64,000 bases of DNA from Celeribacter baekdonensis B30 (GCF_000299875.1 NZ_AMRK01000003.1:186001-250000); one strand, 5' to 3'; positions 1 through 8,811 are shown, counted from the stretch's first letter. Translations and numbers: made by a program. The notes: a model not told the origin generated them from the letters alone.

Positions 1-1
1 G

Positions 2-946
2 AAAACCCGAAAAAAGGTCGAAGCCGCAGCCAAACAGCACAATTACACGCCCAATACGCGGGCCCGTGGCCTAGCCACCGGGCGCAACCATGCGGTGGGG
101 CATGTGATTCCCCTCTCCACCGAACATGAGGTGGTGAATCCGGTCTTCACCGACTTTATCGCCGGGGCCTCAGAGGTCTATTCGCGCGAAAACTATGACA
201 TGCATTTGACGGTTGTGCCCGATGCCTCTGAATCAGATGCCTATCGCAAAATCGCCGCCAAAGGCTCGGTCGATGGCGTCATCGTGCATGGCCCGAAAGA
301 CGACGACCCGCGCATCAAGTTGTTGCGCGAGATCGGGATGCCTTTTGTCGTGCATGGCCGATCTGGCTCGACGGACGAGCAGCAATATTCCTGGGTCGAC
401 ATGAACAACACCCGCGCCTTTGAACGGGCCACCCAGTTTTTGCTCGATCTCGGCCATCGGCGCATCGGCCTTTTGAACGGCTTGGAAACGATGGATTTCG
501 CCGCCAAACGACGCCTCGGCTATCGCGCGGCGCTTGAACAGGCTGGTGTGCCCGAAGACGACGCCCTCTGCTACTCCTCTGAAATGACAGAGGAATATGG
601 ATTTTCAGCGACGACGAAAATGCTCGCCTTGGAGAGCCCACCCACTGCTTTGCTGGCCTCGTCGATCATCGTCGGCTTTGGCGTGCGCCGCGCGCTTGAT
701 GCGGCGGATTTGAAAATTGGAAAAGACGTTTCGCTGATCATCCATGATGACGATCTCTCCTACCTGCGCAACGGCAACAGCGAACCGATTTATACCGCCA
801 CCCGGTCTTCTGTGCGGCAAGCCGGACGGATTTGCGCCGAAATCTTGATGGATATGATCGTCAATCCCAACCGTCCGGCGCAGCATGTGCTTTTGGATGC
901 GGAGTTGATTATCGGCCACACCACCGGTCCCGCACCGCAGGGCTGA
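2..946 (+). CDS. LacI-family transcriptional regulator, 5' end cut by window edge
   Basis: The open frame runs in from the left edge; its first visible residues (TRKKVEAAAKQHNYTPN) are the end of a LacI-type DNA-binding domain with the hinge helix, followed by a periplasmic-binding-protein-like sugar-sensing domain to the stop at 944-946. About 314 residues are visible against a usual 335-345, so only the first helix-turn-helix residues are missing. It should be a cytoplasmic repressor released or engaged by a sugar. The next genes, on the same strand, are a GH1 beta-glucosidase and a glucokinase, and a perfect LacI-type palindrome lies between, so it probably controls beta-glucoside use. The true inducer is not visible. 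Family sure, ligand inferred. Confidence 0.9.
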   Translation, partial: KTRKKVEAAAKQHNYTPNTRARGLATGRNHAVGHVIPLSTEHEVVNPVFTDFIAGASEVYSRENYDMHLTVVPDASESDAYRKIAAKGSVDGVIVHGPKDDDPRIKLLREIGMPFVVHGRSGSTDEQQYSWVDMNNTRAFERATQFLLDLGHRRIGLLNGLETMDFAAKRRLGYRAALEQAGVPEDDALCYSSEMTEEYGFSATTKMLALESPPTALLASSIIVGFGVRRALDAADLKIGKDVSLIIHDDDLSYLRNGNSEPIYTATRSSVRQAGRICAEILMDMIVNPNRPAQHVLLDAELIIGHTTGPAPQG

Positions 947-1012
947 GCCTCCACACAACCGCGCCTTTCGCCAAACGCCCTGATCCAGACAAAGAATCTT
1001 TAAAACAAATCA

Positions 1013-1026
1013 TCAAAGCGCTTTGA
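1013..1026. promoter_or_regulatory. LacI-family operator, perfect 14-bp palindrome
   Basis: TCAAAGCGCTTTGA is its own reverse complement and carries the central GCGC of LacI/GalR-family operators. It lies 135 bp before the beta-glucosidase start and overlaps a TTGACA hexamer, the position expected for repression. The likely ligand is the LacI-family protein encoded just upstream. Confidence 0.75.
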
Positions 1027-1050
1027 CATCCCGTGAACTCCACCTAAAAC
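1023..1050 (+). promoter_or_regulatory. Candidate sigma-70 promoter of the glucosidase-glucokinase operon
   Basis: A perfect -35 hexamer TTGACA (1023-1028) is followed after 16 bp by TAAAAC (1045-1050) as a weak -10. The -35 overlaps the LacI-type palindrome. The -10 is poor, so the exact start site is uncertain. Confidence 0.4.
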
Positions 1051-1160
1051 GTTATAGACTCATTGAAATGGCCACTCACCTCACCTCAGATTCCTTTAAA
1101 TTTGAGGCGACCCGGTGTCAGGCAGGCCGAAACCAAACACGACCCCCGAAAGGACTCCCC

Positions 1161-2519
1161 ATGATGGGCCGCACAAAAACACGGCAGCTTTTGACCCGAA
1201 AAGATTTCCCGGACGACTTTATATTTGGGGCCGCCACGGCCGCCTATCAGGTCGAAGGCCATCAATTCGGCGGCGCGGGCTCGACCCATTGGGACACGTT
1301 TGCCGCCACTCCCGGCAATGTGATCAACGCCGAAGACGGCGCGAAAGCCTGTGATCAATATCACCGTTATGGTGAGGATATGGACCTGTTGCAGGCCGGG
1401 CATTTCGACGCTTACCGGTTTTCGACAAGCTGGGCACGGGTGCTGCCCGAGGGGCGTGGGCAGGTCAACCAAGAGGGCTTGGATTATTACGACCGCCTCA
1501 CCGACGCCATTTTAGAGCGTGGGTTGCAGCCGCATCAGACGCTCTATCATTGGGAAATGCCCTCGGCTTTGGCCGATCTGGGCGGCTGGACCCACCCGGA
1601 TGTGCACAATTGGTTCGGCGATTATGTTGAGATCATCGACGCCAAAATCGGCGACCGCATGGCCTCCATCGCCACGATCAACGAACCGTGGTGCGTCGCC
1701 TACCTGTCGCATTTCATCGGCGCCCATGCGCCCGGAAAACGCGACATCCGCGCCACCTCCCGCGCCATGCATCATATTCTCAAAGCCCACGGTGAGGCGA
1801 TGACCCGGCTGCGTGCCAAGGGCCGGGACAATTTGGGCATCGTGTTGAATTTCGAATACCCGACCCCGGCCTCAGACGCCCCCGAGGACATCAAAGCGGC
1901 AGCCGTTCAGGACGCGATCTACAACCGCTGGTTCATCGAAGCGATCACCAAAGGCACCTACCCCGCCGAGGCACTCGAAGGCTTCGCCCCGCATATGCCA
2001 ACCGGCTGGGAAGACGATCTCAAGACCCTGATCCATCAGCCGCTCGACTGGCTTGGCGTCAATTATTACACCCGCCACATCCACGCCCATGATCCCGAGG
2101 CCGCCGCCTGGCCGCACACCAAAGAGGTCGCCGGACACCGCGCCACCACCCAGATGGGCTGGGAAATTTACCCGGAGGGATTGCACCTTTTCCTGACATG
2201 GCTCTCGGAGCGCTATGTCGGAGATTTGCCGATCTATGTGACGGAAAATGGCATGGCTTGGGAGGATCATGTCCGAAACGGTGTGGTGAATGACCCAGAG
2301 CGCTGTGACTTTATCCAAGACCACCTTGCCATGATGAAACAGGCGATTGAGGACGGCACAAATCTCAAAGGCTTTTTCTATTGGTCGCTTTTGGACAATT
2401 ATGAATGGGCGTTTGGCTATGAAAAACGCTTTGGTATCGTCCATGTGGACTTTGAGACATTGCAGCGCACCCCCAAAGCCTCTTATCACATGTTCAAAGA
2501 CATCCTGACGCGGAGCTGA
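1161..2519 (+). CDS. GH1 family beta-glucosidase
   Basis: This 452-residue protein is a retaining glycoside hydrolase family 1 enzyme that would hydrolyse beta-glucosides such as cellobiose to glucose. The acid/base glutamate lies in TINEPW (E175) and the nucleophile in YVTENG (E362); the N-terminal DFIFGAATAAYQVEG is the family signature. Length is normal for GH1 and no signal peptide is seen, so it is cytoplasmic and needs an importer, which is not in the window. The open frame extends upstream to 1023, but ATG 1161 has AAAGGA six bases before it and starts at the conserved N terminus. Glucokinase follows after 3 bp, so glucose released is phosphorylated at once. Confidence 0.93.
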   Translation: MMGRTKTRQLLTRKDFPDDFIFGAATAAYQVEGHQFGGAGSTHWDTFAATPGNVINAEDGAKACDQYHRYGEDMDLLQAGHFDAYRFSTSWARVLPEGRGQVNQEGLDYYDRLTDAILERGLQPHQTLYHWEMPSALADLGGWTHPDVHNWFGDYVEIIDAKIGDRMASIATINEPWCVAYLSHFIGAHAPGKRDIRATSRAMHHILKAHGEAMTRLRAKGRDNLGIVLNFEYPTPASDAPEDIKAAAVQDAIYNRWFIEAITKGTYPAEALEGFAPHMPTGWEDDLKTLIHQPLDWLGVNYYTRHIHAHDPEAAAWPHTKEVAGHRATTQMGWEIYPEGLHLFLTWLSERYVGDLPIYVTENGMAWEDHVRNGVVNDPERCDFIQDHLAMMKQAIEDGTNLKGFFYWSLLDNYEWAFGYEKRFGIVHVDFETLQRTPKASYHMFKDILTRS

Positions 2520-2522
2520 CCC

Positions 2523-3497
2523 ATGAGCCGACATCCTGCCGACACCCTAACCCTTGTGGCCGATATTGGCGGCACCAACACGCGTGTGGCACTGGCCGAT
2601 GGGGTCGATCTTTTGCCAGACACGATCCGGCGCTATTCCAACCGCAAATTCCCCGGTCTGGAAACAGTATTGCGGCAATATATCGGCGAAGAAGACGGTG
2701 TGGATTGCAAAGGCGCCTGTGTGGCTGTGGCGGGCCCTGTGCGTGACGGCGTTGGCACGATGACCAATCTGGACTGGACCATTGACAGCGACACGTTGCA
2801 CCGCGCCACCGGGGCGGAACATGTCGCCATTCTCAATGACCTGCAAGCGCAGGGTCACGCTTTGGGCTTTGTCGATGAGGCCAATATCCGCCCGGTGATT
2901 GCCGCCGCCCCTGCTGCGCCTCAGGCGGTGCGCCTTGTGGTGGGGGTCGGCACCGGGTTCAACGCCGCGCCGGTGTTTGAAACCGATACAGGCCGGTTTG
3001 TCGCCCCCTCTGAATGCGGTCATGCCAACCTGCCGATCCGCAATGAACATGAGCTTGAACTGTGCCAATTCGTCGAAACCGCGCATGGATTCCCGGCCGT
3101 TGAGGACGTTTTGTCCGGACGCGGACTTGAACGGGTCTATCTGTTTTTGGGCACGCAGGCGGGGGACGCGCATGAAAAATCTGCTGCCGAAATTATGGCC
3201 GGTGTCGAAGATGGCTCTGATCCCCGTGCCATTGAGGCCGCGCGGCTCTTTGTCAAAATTCTCGGCACTGTGGTGGGCAACCTGTCACTGATCCAATTGC
3301 CCTTTGGCGGCGTCTATCTTGTCGGTGGTGTGGCCCGTCACATCGCGCCCTATCTTGAGCCATTCGGTTTCTCGGACGCCTTCCGCGACAAGGGGCGCTT
3401 TGCCGGTTTCATGAAAAACTTTTCGGTTTCCGTGATTGAAGACGACTATGCCGCCTTGACCGGATGCGCCTCTCATGTGCACAATATCTACCCGTAA
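2523..3497 (+). CDS. glk: Glucokinase (ROK-independent, Glk type)
   Basis: The 324-residue protein phosphorylates glucose with ATP to glucose 6-phosphate in the cytoplasm. The N-terminal phosphate-binding motif DIGGTNTR and the length match the E. coli-type Glk family; a second glycine-rich segment (VVGVGTGFNAA) and the VYLVGGVA motif near the C terminus complete the ATPase fold. It starts 3 bp after the beta-glucosidase stop with GGAG before ATG, so the two are one operon under the LacI-type operator, and a strong terminator follows. Channels glucose from beta-glucosides into Entner-Doudoroff or pentose phosphate metabolism. Confidence 0.92.
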   Translation: MSRHPADTLTLVADIGGTNTRVALADGVDLLPDTIRRYSNRKFPGLETVLRQYIGEEDGVDCKGACVAVAGPVRDGVGTMTNLDWTIDSDTLHRATGAEHVAILNDLQAQGHALGFVDEANIRPVIAAAPAAPQAVRLVVGVGTGFNAAPVFETDTGRFVAPSECGHANLPIRNEHELELCQFVETAHGFPAVEDVLSGRGLERVYLFLGTQAGDAHEKSAAEIMAGVEDGSDPRAIEAARLFVKILGTVVGNLSLIQLPFGGVYLVGGVARHIAPYLEPFGFSDAFRDKGRFAGFMKNFSVSVIEDDYAALTGCASHVHNIYP

Positions 3498-3515
3498 ATA
3501 CCTGTTAAAATTTAT

Positions 3516-3551
3516 AAAAAGGCTCCGAACGTCAAAGTTCGGAGCCTTTTT
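3516..3551 (+). terminator. Rho-independent terminator after glk
   Basis: A perfect 15-bp stem (3516-3530 with 3537-3551) closes a 6-nt loop and ends in a T run. It separates the sugar operon from the chemotaxis operon. The mirrored A run means it could also work in the other direction. Confidence 0.92.
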
Positions 3552-3600
3552 GCGTGATCTGATAAAAATGGAACAACGTAACTTCGTTTTAACTCCCTTG

Positions 3601-3636
3601 CCCTTACACCAGTCGATGTGACCGCAGATGTAAGGG
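3601..3636. repeat. Inverted repeat upstream of the che operon
   Basis: CCCTTACA (3601-3608) and its exact inverse TGTAAGGG (3629-3636) flank 20 bp, about 45 bp before the first che gene. It could be a two-site operator or an mRNA leader hairpin; nothing identifies a ligand. Confidence 0.4.
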
Positions 3637-3680
3637 AATTTTTAGATGTCTTTCCACTGCCGAAAATTAGGAGCGCCTGC

Positions 3681-3962
3681 ATGACCACGCATGTTCAACT
3701 CCACGACCGGCTCGACTATCAATCCGTGGCTCCGCTTTTGAGCGAATTGAAATCCATCACCGACGCTGAGTTGGTGATTGACGCAAGCAATGTGCGCCAT
3801 CTTGGCAGTCTGCCCCTTCAGGTGATCTTGTCCTGCGTCAAATCCCGTGCCGCCGAGGGCAAAACCACGCGTTTGGCCAATGCCTCCGACGGTTGCGTCG
3901 ATATTTTGAGCCTTTTTGGCTTCTCTCCTGAAACCCTGACCCAACCGGAGGCCTGGACATGA
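3681..3962 (+). CDS. STAS-domain protein, first gene of the che operon
   Basis: This 93-residue protein is one STAS domain (anti-anti-sigma-like): a beta strand, then ELVIDASNVRHLGSLPLQVIL, where the strand-turn-helix carrying the switch residue normally lies, then a second helix. STAS proteins open several alphaproteobacterial che operons. The start ATG 3681 has AGGAG with a 7-base spacer; the frame is open further upstream but without support. Its stop overlaps the start of the next gene (ATGA), so translation is coupled. Its partner is not evident; CheA or a receptor are guesses. Confidence 0.82.
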   Translation: MTTHVQLHDRLDYQSVAPLLSELKSITDAELVIDASNVRHLGSLPLQVILSCVKSRAAEGKTTRLANASDGCVDILSLFGFSPETLTQPEAWT

Positions 3963-4324
3963 GCCTTGAAGTCCTCGCTGTCGATGACAGCCGCACCATG
4001 CGAGATATGCTAAATCTCGCCCTCTCCTCTGCCGGCTTTACCGCCCATCTCGCCGAAGATGGCGTGCATGGCCTCGAAGTTCTCGAAGACATCGAACCGG
4101 ATGTCATCATCACCGACATCAATATGCCCCGCATGGATGGGTTTGGCTTCATCGACGCCGTGCGCTCCGAGGAAAAATGGAGCCGCATCCCCATTCTCGT
4201 GCTGACGACCGAAAGCGCCGATGAGCTCAAAGCAAAAGCCCGCGCCGCAGGGGCGACCGGTTGGATTGTAAAACCATTTGATCCCGCCAAGCTCGTCAAG
4301 GCCCTTCAAATGGTTGCTGGTTAA
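3959..4324 (+). CDS. cheY: Chemotaxis response regulator CheY (first of two)
   Basis: A single receiver domain of 121 residues with the full active site: acidic pair D9/D10, phosphoacceptor D53, T83 and K105. No output domain is present, so it acts by binding a partner, usually the flagellar switch FliM, or serves as a phosphate sink. It overlaps the STAS gene by 4 bp and is followed 10 bp later by cheA. Which of the two CheY proteins in the operon drives the motor cannot be read from sequence. Confidence 0.93.
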   Translation: MSLEVLAVDDSRTMRDMLNLALSSAGFTAHLAEDGVHGLEVLEDIEPDVIITDINMPRMDGFGFIDAVRSEEKWSRIPILVLTTESADELKAKARAAGATGWIVKPFDPAKLVKALQMVAG

Positions 4325-4334
4325 GAGGTTCCTC

Positions 4335-6638
4335 ATGTCCGACCCAATGGCAGAAATCCGCGCCTCATTCTTCATCGAATGTGAAGAACTCCTGGAAAGT
4401 CTTCAGGATGGCCTTCAAATGATGGATGACGGCGATACAGACTCGGAGACGATCAACGTCGTTTTCCGCGCCGTACATTCCATCAAAGGCGGTGCGGGTG
4501 CCTTTGGGCTCGATGACCTCGTGCGGTTCGCACACCGGTTTGAAACAGCCATGGATGAGGTGCGCACAGGACGTTTCGTCCCCGATGCCGAAGCCATCCG
4601 TCTCTTTTTTGCCTGTGCCGATATTCTGGGCGACCTGGTGCGCGCCGCACGCGATGAGGAAACCGTCTCAGAGGATATCACCGGACCCGCGCTCGAAAAA
4701 ATCGACGTGCTGGTCGGATTAGAGGAAGAAGAGGAGGAAGAGCTCGACTTCACCCCGGCCACCCTCTCTTTTGATCTGGATATAGGTGGCGATCTGGGCG
4801 GGTTGCCCAACCTGCCGGACCTCCCTGATCTAAGCACATTCCCAACCGCGTCTGAGACAGAAGATGAGATCACGGAGTTCTCTCCTGTTGGCGGCGCAAA
4901 AGGGTTTCAGGTGATTTTCAAACCTGAGGATTCCCTTTACGCCTCTGGCAACGAACCTCTCTACCTGTTCCGCGCCCTGCGTGACTTGGGTGACATCTCT
5001 GTCGTCTGTAAATGTAGCGCTCTTCCCGATCTCGATCACCTCAACCCGGACACTGGGTATCTGTCGTGGGTGGTAACGGTTCACACTGAGGAAGCGGAAC
5101 TCTCTGTGCGCGAAGTCTTCGAATTTGTCGACGGCCTGTGCCTCCTCGAAATATCGCCGCTCTCTGGGCGCGCGCCAGCAGCACTTCCAGACCTGCCTCC
5201 GGCGATATCCGCGCCGGCCACTCCCCCCAAGCCGGAACAGGCCGCTCCTACGCCCTTGGTCCCGTCGCCTCCAATCATCCCCGACATCGAAATGCCCAAC
5301 GCACCTGCGGCCCCCGTCGTAAAATCAGCACCAATCGCTTCGGTGTCCGACGACGCCGAGGATGAATTTTCGCTCTCATCCCCCAACGCGACGAGCGGCT
5401 CAACGAAAACAACCGGCACGCCCACACAACCGCGCGCCACTGTTCGTGTCGATCTCGAAAGAATTGATCGCCTTGTCAATCTGGTCGGCGAATTGGTCAT
5501 CAATCAGGCGATGCTCAGCCAATCTGTCGCAGAAGCGGGCCTGCCTCCGAACTCTCCAGTTTCAACGGGGTTGGAAGAATTTCTTCAACTGACGCGCGAC
5601 ATCCAAGAATCCGTCATGATGATCCGCGCTCAACCGATTAAATCGCTCTTTCAACGCATGGGGCGTATCGTGCGTGAATCTTCTGCCTCTGTCGGTAAAG
5701 AGGTCAGACTTCACACCGATGGTGAAAACACAGAAGTCGACAAAACCGTTATCGAACGTCTGGCGGATCCGCTGACCCACATGATCCGCAATGCCGTCGA
5801 TCATGGCTTGGAAAGCCCGGAAACGCGCCTCGCAGCAGGCAAACCTCGTGAAGGCCACGTGACCCTCACCGCGCAGCATCGCTCGGGTCGCATTGTCATT
5901 GAGGTGGCCGACGATGGTGCCGGCATCAACCGTGAGCGCGTGAAAGAAAAAGCGATCGAAAAAGGACTCATTCCTGCCGATGCACAGCTCTCAGAGTCCG
6001 ACATTGACAACCTGCTGTTCTTGCCCGGCTTCTCGACGGCCTCAGCCATTTCCAACCTGTCCGGTCGCGGCGTCGGCATGGATGTCGTCAGAAGCTCAAT
6101 CCAGTCTCTGGGCGGCCGCATCAACATCACCTCTCAGGAGGGAAAGGGCACAACATTTTCAATCTCCCTCCCTCTCACTCTCGCCGTTCTCGATGGTATG
6201 GTGGTGCGCGTGGCCGATGAAACACTTGTCGTTCCCCTAAATGCCATTCTCGAAACGCTCACCCTGACCGATGGAGATCTAAAAGCGCTCGGCCCAGAAA
6301 CCCATGTTGTCCAAATCCGTGGCGGCTTTGTCCCTCTTCTCGACCTTGGTGCAGAACTTGGCTATCGCTCCCCATTGGACAGCTATGTCGGAGGAATTGT
6401 CTTGTTGATCGGTCAAGAAGACGGAAACCGGGCAGCGCTCGCTGTCGATGCAATCGAAGATCAGAGGCAAGTCGTCATCAAAGGTTTAGAGGGAAGCTAT
6501 GGGCGCGTCCCTGGCATCGCCGCCGCCACAATTCTCGGCGATGGACAAATCGCGTTGATCCTCGATCCCATGGATCTTGTTAGCCAAGCTTCCGGTCGAA
6601 CCAAAATCCGCCAGCCCCAGCATTCACTTGTAGGATAA
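4335..6638 (+). CDS. cheA: Chemotaxis histidine kinase CheA
   Basis: A 767-residue CheA. The N-terminal Hpt domain carries the phosphorylated histidine in VHSIKGG (H48). A long acidic and proline-rich linker with a P2-like segment (about 190-280) follows. The dimerisation domain begins near VDLERIDRLVNLVGELV, then come the ATP-binding region (N box HMIRNAVDHG, G boxes ADDGAG and GRGVGMDV) and a C-terminal CheW-like P5 domain. CheA autophosphorylates when receptors signal and passes phosphate to CheY and CheB. ATG 4335 was chosen because AAGAGG precedes it and the Hpt domain starts immediately after. Confidence 0.96.
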   Translation: MSDPMAEIRASFFIECEELLESLQDGLQMMDDGDTDSETINVVFRAVHSIKGGAGAFGLDDLVRFAHRFETAMDEVRTGRFVPDAEAIRLFFACADILGDLVRAARDEETVSEDITGPALEKIDVLVGLEEEEEEELDFTPATLSFDLDIGGDLGGLPNLPDLPDLSTFPTASETEDEITEFSPVGGAKGFQVIFKPEDSLYASGNEPLYLFRALRDLGDISVVCKCSALPDLDHLNPDTGYLSWVVTVHTEEAELSVREVFEFVDGLCLLEISPLSGRAPAALPDLPPAISAPATPPKPEQAAPTPLVPSPPIIPDIEMPNAPAAPVVKSAPIASVSDDAEDEFSLSSPNATSGSTKTTGTPTQPRATVRVDLERIDRLVNLVGELVINQAMLSQSVAEAGLPPNSPVSTGLEEFLQLTRDIQESVMMIRAQPIKSLFQRMGRIVRESSASVGKEVRLHTDGENTEVDKTVIERLADPLTHMIRNAVDHGLESPETRLAAGKPREGHVTLTAQHRSGRIVIEVADDGAGINRERVKEKAIEKGLIPADAQLSESDIDNLLFLPGFSTASAISNLSGRGVGMDVVRSSIQSLGGRINITSQEGKGTTFSISLPLTLAVLDGMVVRVADETLVVPLNAILETLTLTDGDLKALGPETHVVQIRGGFVPLLDLGAELGYRSPLDSYVGGIVLLIGQEDGNRAALAVDAIEDQRQVVIKGLEGSYGRVPGIAAATILGDGQIALILDPMDLVSQASGRTKIRQPQHSLVG

Positions 6639-6642
6639 GACA

Positions 6643-7110
6643 ATGACTGACAACGAAAAACAGACTGACGCAACCTCGATCGAACTGTTGTCCTTCCGCG
6701 TTGGCGGCCAAGATTACTCTGTCGACATCATGTCGGTTCGCGAAATTCGAGGATCTGCCAGAGCAACCTCCCTACCGCATGCGCCCTTTTTTGTTAAAGG
6801 TGTCATAAACTTACGCGGCACAGTTCTTCCGATCATAGACCTCGCTGCAAGACTTGGGTTGCAAACCGGTGAAGATACAGAGCGCAACGTGATCATCGTG
6901 GTTGACCTCGGAGGTCGCACCGCGGGCTTGATGGTCGATGCCGTCTCGGACATCCTTGCGATCCCGTCAGAAGAAATGCAACCGCCGCCAGATTTGGCGG
7001 CAGATGACGCGCGCACATTTGTTTCTGCTCTTACGATCGTTGATGGCCGGATGATCCGCATTCTTGACTTGGAGGCAGTGATGCCGCCCCAAGGAGAGGA
7101 GGTCGCTTGA
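6643..7110 (+). CDS. cheW: Chemotaxis coupling protein CheW
   Basis: A 155-residue single CheW domain (FRVGGQDYSVDIMSVREI, then FVKGVINLRGTVLPIIDL) that links receptors to CheA in the signalling array. It starts 4 bp after the cheA stop with AGGA upstream, and its stop overlaps the TTG start of cheR. The conserved glycine-rich NLRG segment that contacts CheA is intact. Confidence 0.95.
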   Translation: MTDNEKQTDATSIELLSFRVGGQDYSVDIMSVREIRGSARATSLPHAPFFVKGVINLRGTVLPIIDLAARLGLQTGEDTERNVIIVVDLGGRTAGLMVDAVSDILAIPSEEMQPPPDLAADDARTFVSALTIVDGRMIRILDLEAVMPPQGEEVA

Positions 7111-8024
7111 GCGAGCTATCCATCATAAAAGGCCGCCCGGCGATCGAAAGCACAATTTCGGACCAAGCATTTGCTCGAATTGCTAAAATTGCTCTGCGAG
7201 AAGCAGGCATTGTGCTCGCGCCCTCGAAAATTTCTATGGTTAAGTCTCGTTTAACACGACGTTTGCGCGCTCTTGGCATGTCCAGTTTTGATTCATATCT
7301 AGACATTGTCGAGGCCGGAACCGATCAGTCAGAGATGGGCAACTTCGTTTCAGCGTTAACGACGAACGTTTCCCATTTTTTCCGGGAAAACCATCACTTC
7401 GATTTCTTGGCAAAAGTCATCCTACCATCGCTTCAACAAAAACTCGCGAATGGGGGGAAAGTCCGTCTTTGGTCAGCCGGGTGTTCAAACGGTCAAGAGC
7501 CATATTCAATTGCCATGACATTGTTGAATGCGGACCCAAGCTTAGCACGGAAGAACCTTAAAATCCTTGCAACCGATATTGATCCCGAAGTTTTAACTTT
7601 GGCAAAATCGGCACAGTACAAAGGCTCCCTGACCACGGGACTGACGGACGAAATCATCGCGAAACATTTCAGAAAATCCGAACAAGACGGTGAAGTTGTT
7701 TTAACTGTGAATTCAGATGTCCAAGATATGATTTCATTTCGTCAACTGAACCTACATGCCGAATGGCCAATGAAAGGAAGGTTTGACGCAATCTTTTGCC
7801 GAAATGTTGTGATCTATTTCGATGAGGAAACTCAAGTCCGTCTTTATCGTCGATATGCACAAGCGCTTGAAGAAGGCGGTTGGCTGATGCTCGGACATTC
7901 TGAACGCATTAACGATAGCGTCACCTCTCTGTTCAAGAATGCCGGTGTAACAACTTATCAAACTGTTCGTACCGAGACCCCATCCAGCCCAGTTGAGGGT
8001 AGAAATAGCAAAGGATCCAACTAA
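7107..8024 (+). CDS. cheR: Chemotaxis protein methyltransferase CheR
   Basis: A 305-residue S-adenosylmethionine-dependent methyltransferase that methylates receptor glutamates during adaptation. The SAM pocket WSAGCSNGQEPYSIAM and the later FCRNVVIYF motif are typical of CheR, preceded by the small helical N-terminal domain. Translation seems to start at TTG 7107: AGGAGG (7097-7102) sits four bases before it and the TTG overlaps the cheW stop. Codon use looks slightly more AT-rich than the upstream genes. Confidence 0.94.
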   Translation: MSELSIIKGRPAIESTISDQAFARIAKIALREAGIVLAPSKISMVKSRLTRRLRALGMSSFDSYLDIVEAGTDQSEMGNFVSALTTNVSHFFRENHHFDFLAKVILPSLQQKLANGGKVRLWSAGCSNGQEPYSIAMTLLNADPSLARKNLKILATDIDPEVLTLAKSAQYKGSLTTGLTDEIIAKHFRKSEQDGEVVLTVNSDVQDMISFRQLNLHAEWPMKGRFDAIFCRNVVIYFDEETQVRLYRRYAQALEEGGWLMLGHSERINDSVTSLFKNAGVTTYQTVRTETPSSPVEGRNSKGSN

Positions 8025-8410
8025 TGGCACTTCGAGATCAACTTCGTGTCATTGTCGTGGATGACATGTCCACAAGTAGAGGCCTTATCGCCAATGCGCT
8101 TGACTCATTTGGCATTCGAAATGTCGCAAGTGCCGCTGACGGGCCTTCTGCTTTGCAAAAACTGGCCGTAGCTCCAGTACATCTTGTCATTTCCGACTAC
8201 AACATGCCAGGAATGGATGGGCTACAATTGCTGCACGCGCTTCGTTCCAATAGCGCGACGAGAGGTGTTGGTTTCCTCCTTATAACTGGGCGCGCAGATC
8301 GAGAGATCATTGACATGGGCAAACGTTTGGGAATGAACAATTTCCTCAAAAAGCCCTTCGATCCAGCCGGTCTAAGAGCGGCAATGGAAGCGATTGTGGG
8401 GAAACTGTGA
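8024..8410 (+). CDS. cheY: Chemotaxis response regulator CheY (second)
   Basis: A 128-residue stand-alone receiver with acidic pair D13/D14, phosphoacceptor D58 in VISDYNMPGMDG, threonine in LLITGRAD and lysine in FLKKPFDP. It begins directly at the end of cheR (1-bp overlap) and is coupled to the next gene through TGATG. Two CheY proteins in one operon are usual in alphaproteobacteria, where one drives the motor and another can act as a phosphate sink. Confidence 0.93.
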   Translation: MALRDQLRVIVVDDMSTSRGLIANALDSFGIRNVASAADGPSALQKLAVAPVHLVISDYNMPGMDGLQLLHALRSNSATRGVGFLLITGRADREIIDMGKRLGMNNFLKKPFDPAGLRAAMEAIVGKL

Positions 8411-8811
8411 TGAAAGCAGTCCAAACAATCGCTGGCATCACTCAAACCGTCGAAGAGGCGGCGGCCATTCCAATGGCGACTCTCAACAAACGCATCCAAG
8501 ATGAAATGGTCGCCTTGGTTATTCTCGCCGCCGAGGTCCAGATCGCACTTGGCCCCACATTGGCAGAAGCAAAAACGCTCTCGCCGGCTGTCCAGCGCAG
8601 CCTCCAGGCAATCGATCGTCTTCACCAAACGCTGGATGATCTCCAGAGAGTCATGGGACATCTCGCATCTGCGAATGGCGACCAAGCCGTAAAAATAGAG
8701 CCGTTAAGCGACGTTATACGCCTCCGTCACCTTGCGCATAAACTTTTCGATAACATTGATGCCCCCTTCGCTCTCTCCGAGGATGACTCTGGCGAGATTG
8801 CTTGGTTTTGA
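8410..8811 (+). CDS. Small helical che-operon protein, possible CheZ/CheT-like phosphatase
   Basis: A 133-residue protein, predicted almost all helical from its heptad-like leucine pattern, as the last gene of the che operon and coupled to cheY by a TGATG overlap. I see no named family. A helix at about 62-83 contains D69-R-L-H-Q73, the DxxxQ signature by which CheZ, CheX/CheC and the CheZ-related CheT of Sinorhizobium attack CheY-phosphate, and DDLQRV follows. Position beside cheY fits a CheY phosphatase. A five-residue motif can occur by chance, so the function is a hypothesis; the gene itself is well supported by coupling. Confidence 0.7.
   Translation: MKAVQTIAGITQTVEEAAAIPMATLNKRIQDEMVALVILAAEVQIALGPTLAEAKTLSPAVQRSLQAIDRLHQTLDDLQRVMGHLASANGDQAVKIEPLSDVIRLRHLAHKLFDNIDAPFALSEDDSGEIAWF

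Noticed and set aside
1023-1160. Upstream extension of the beta-glucosidase frame
   Set aside because: It would start inside the operator and adds residues absent from GH1; ATG 1161 has a good ribosome site.
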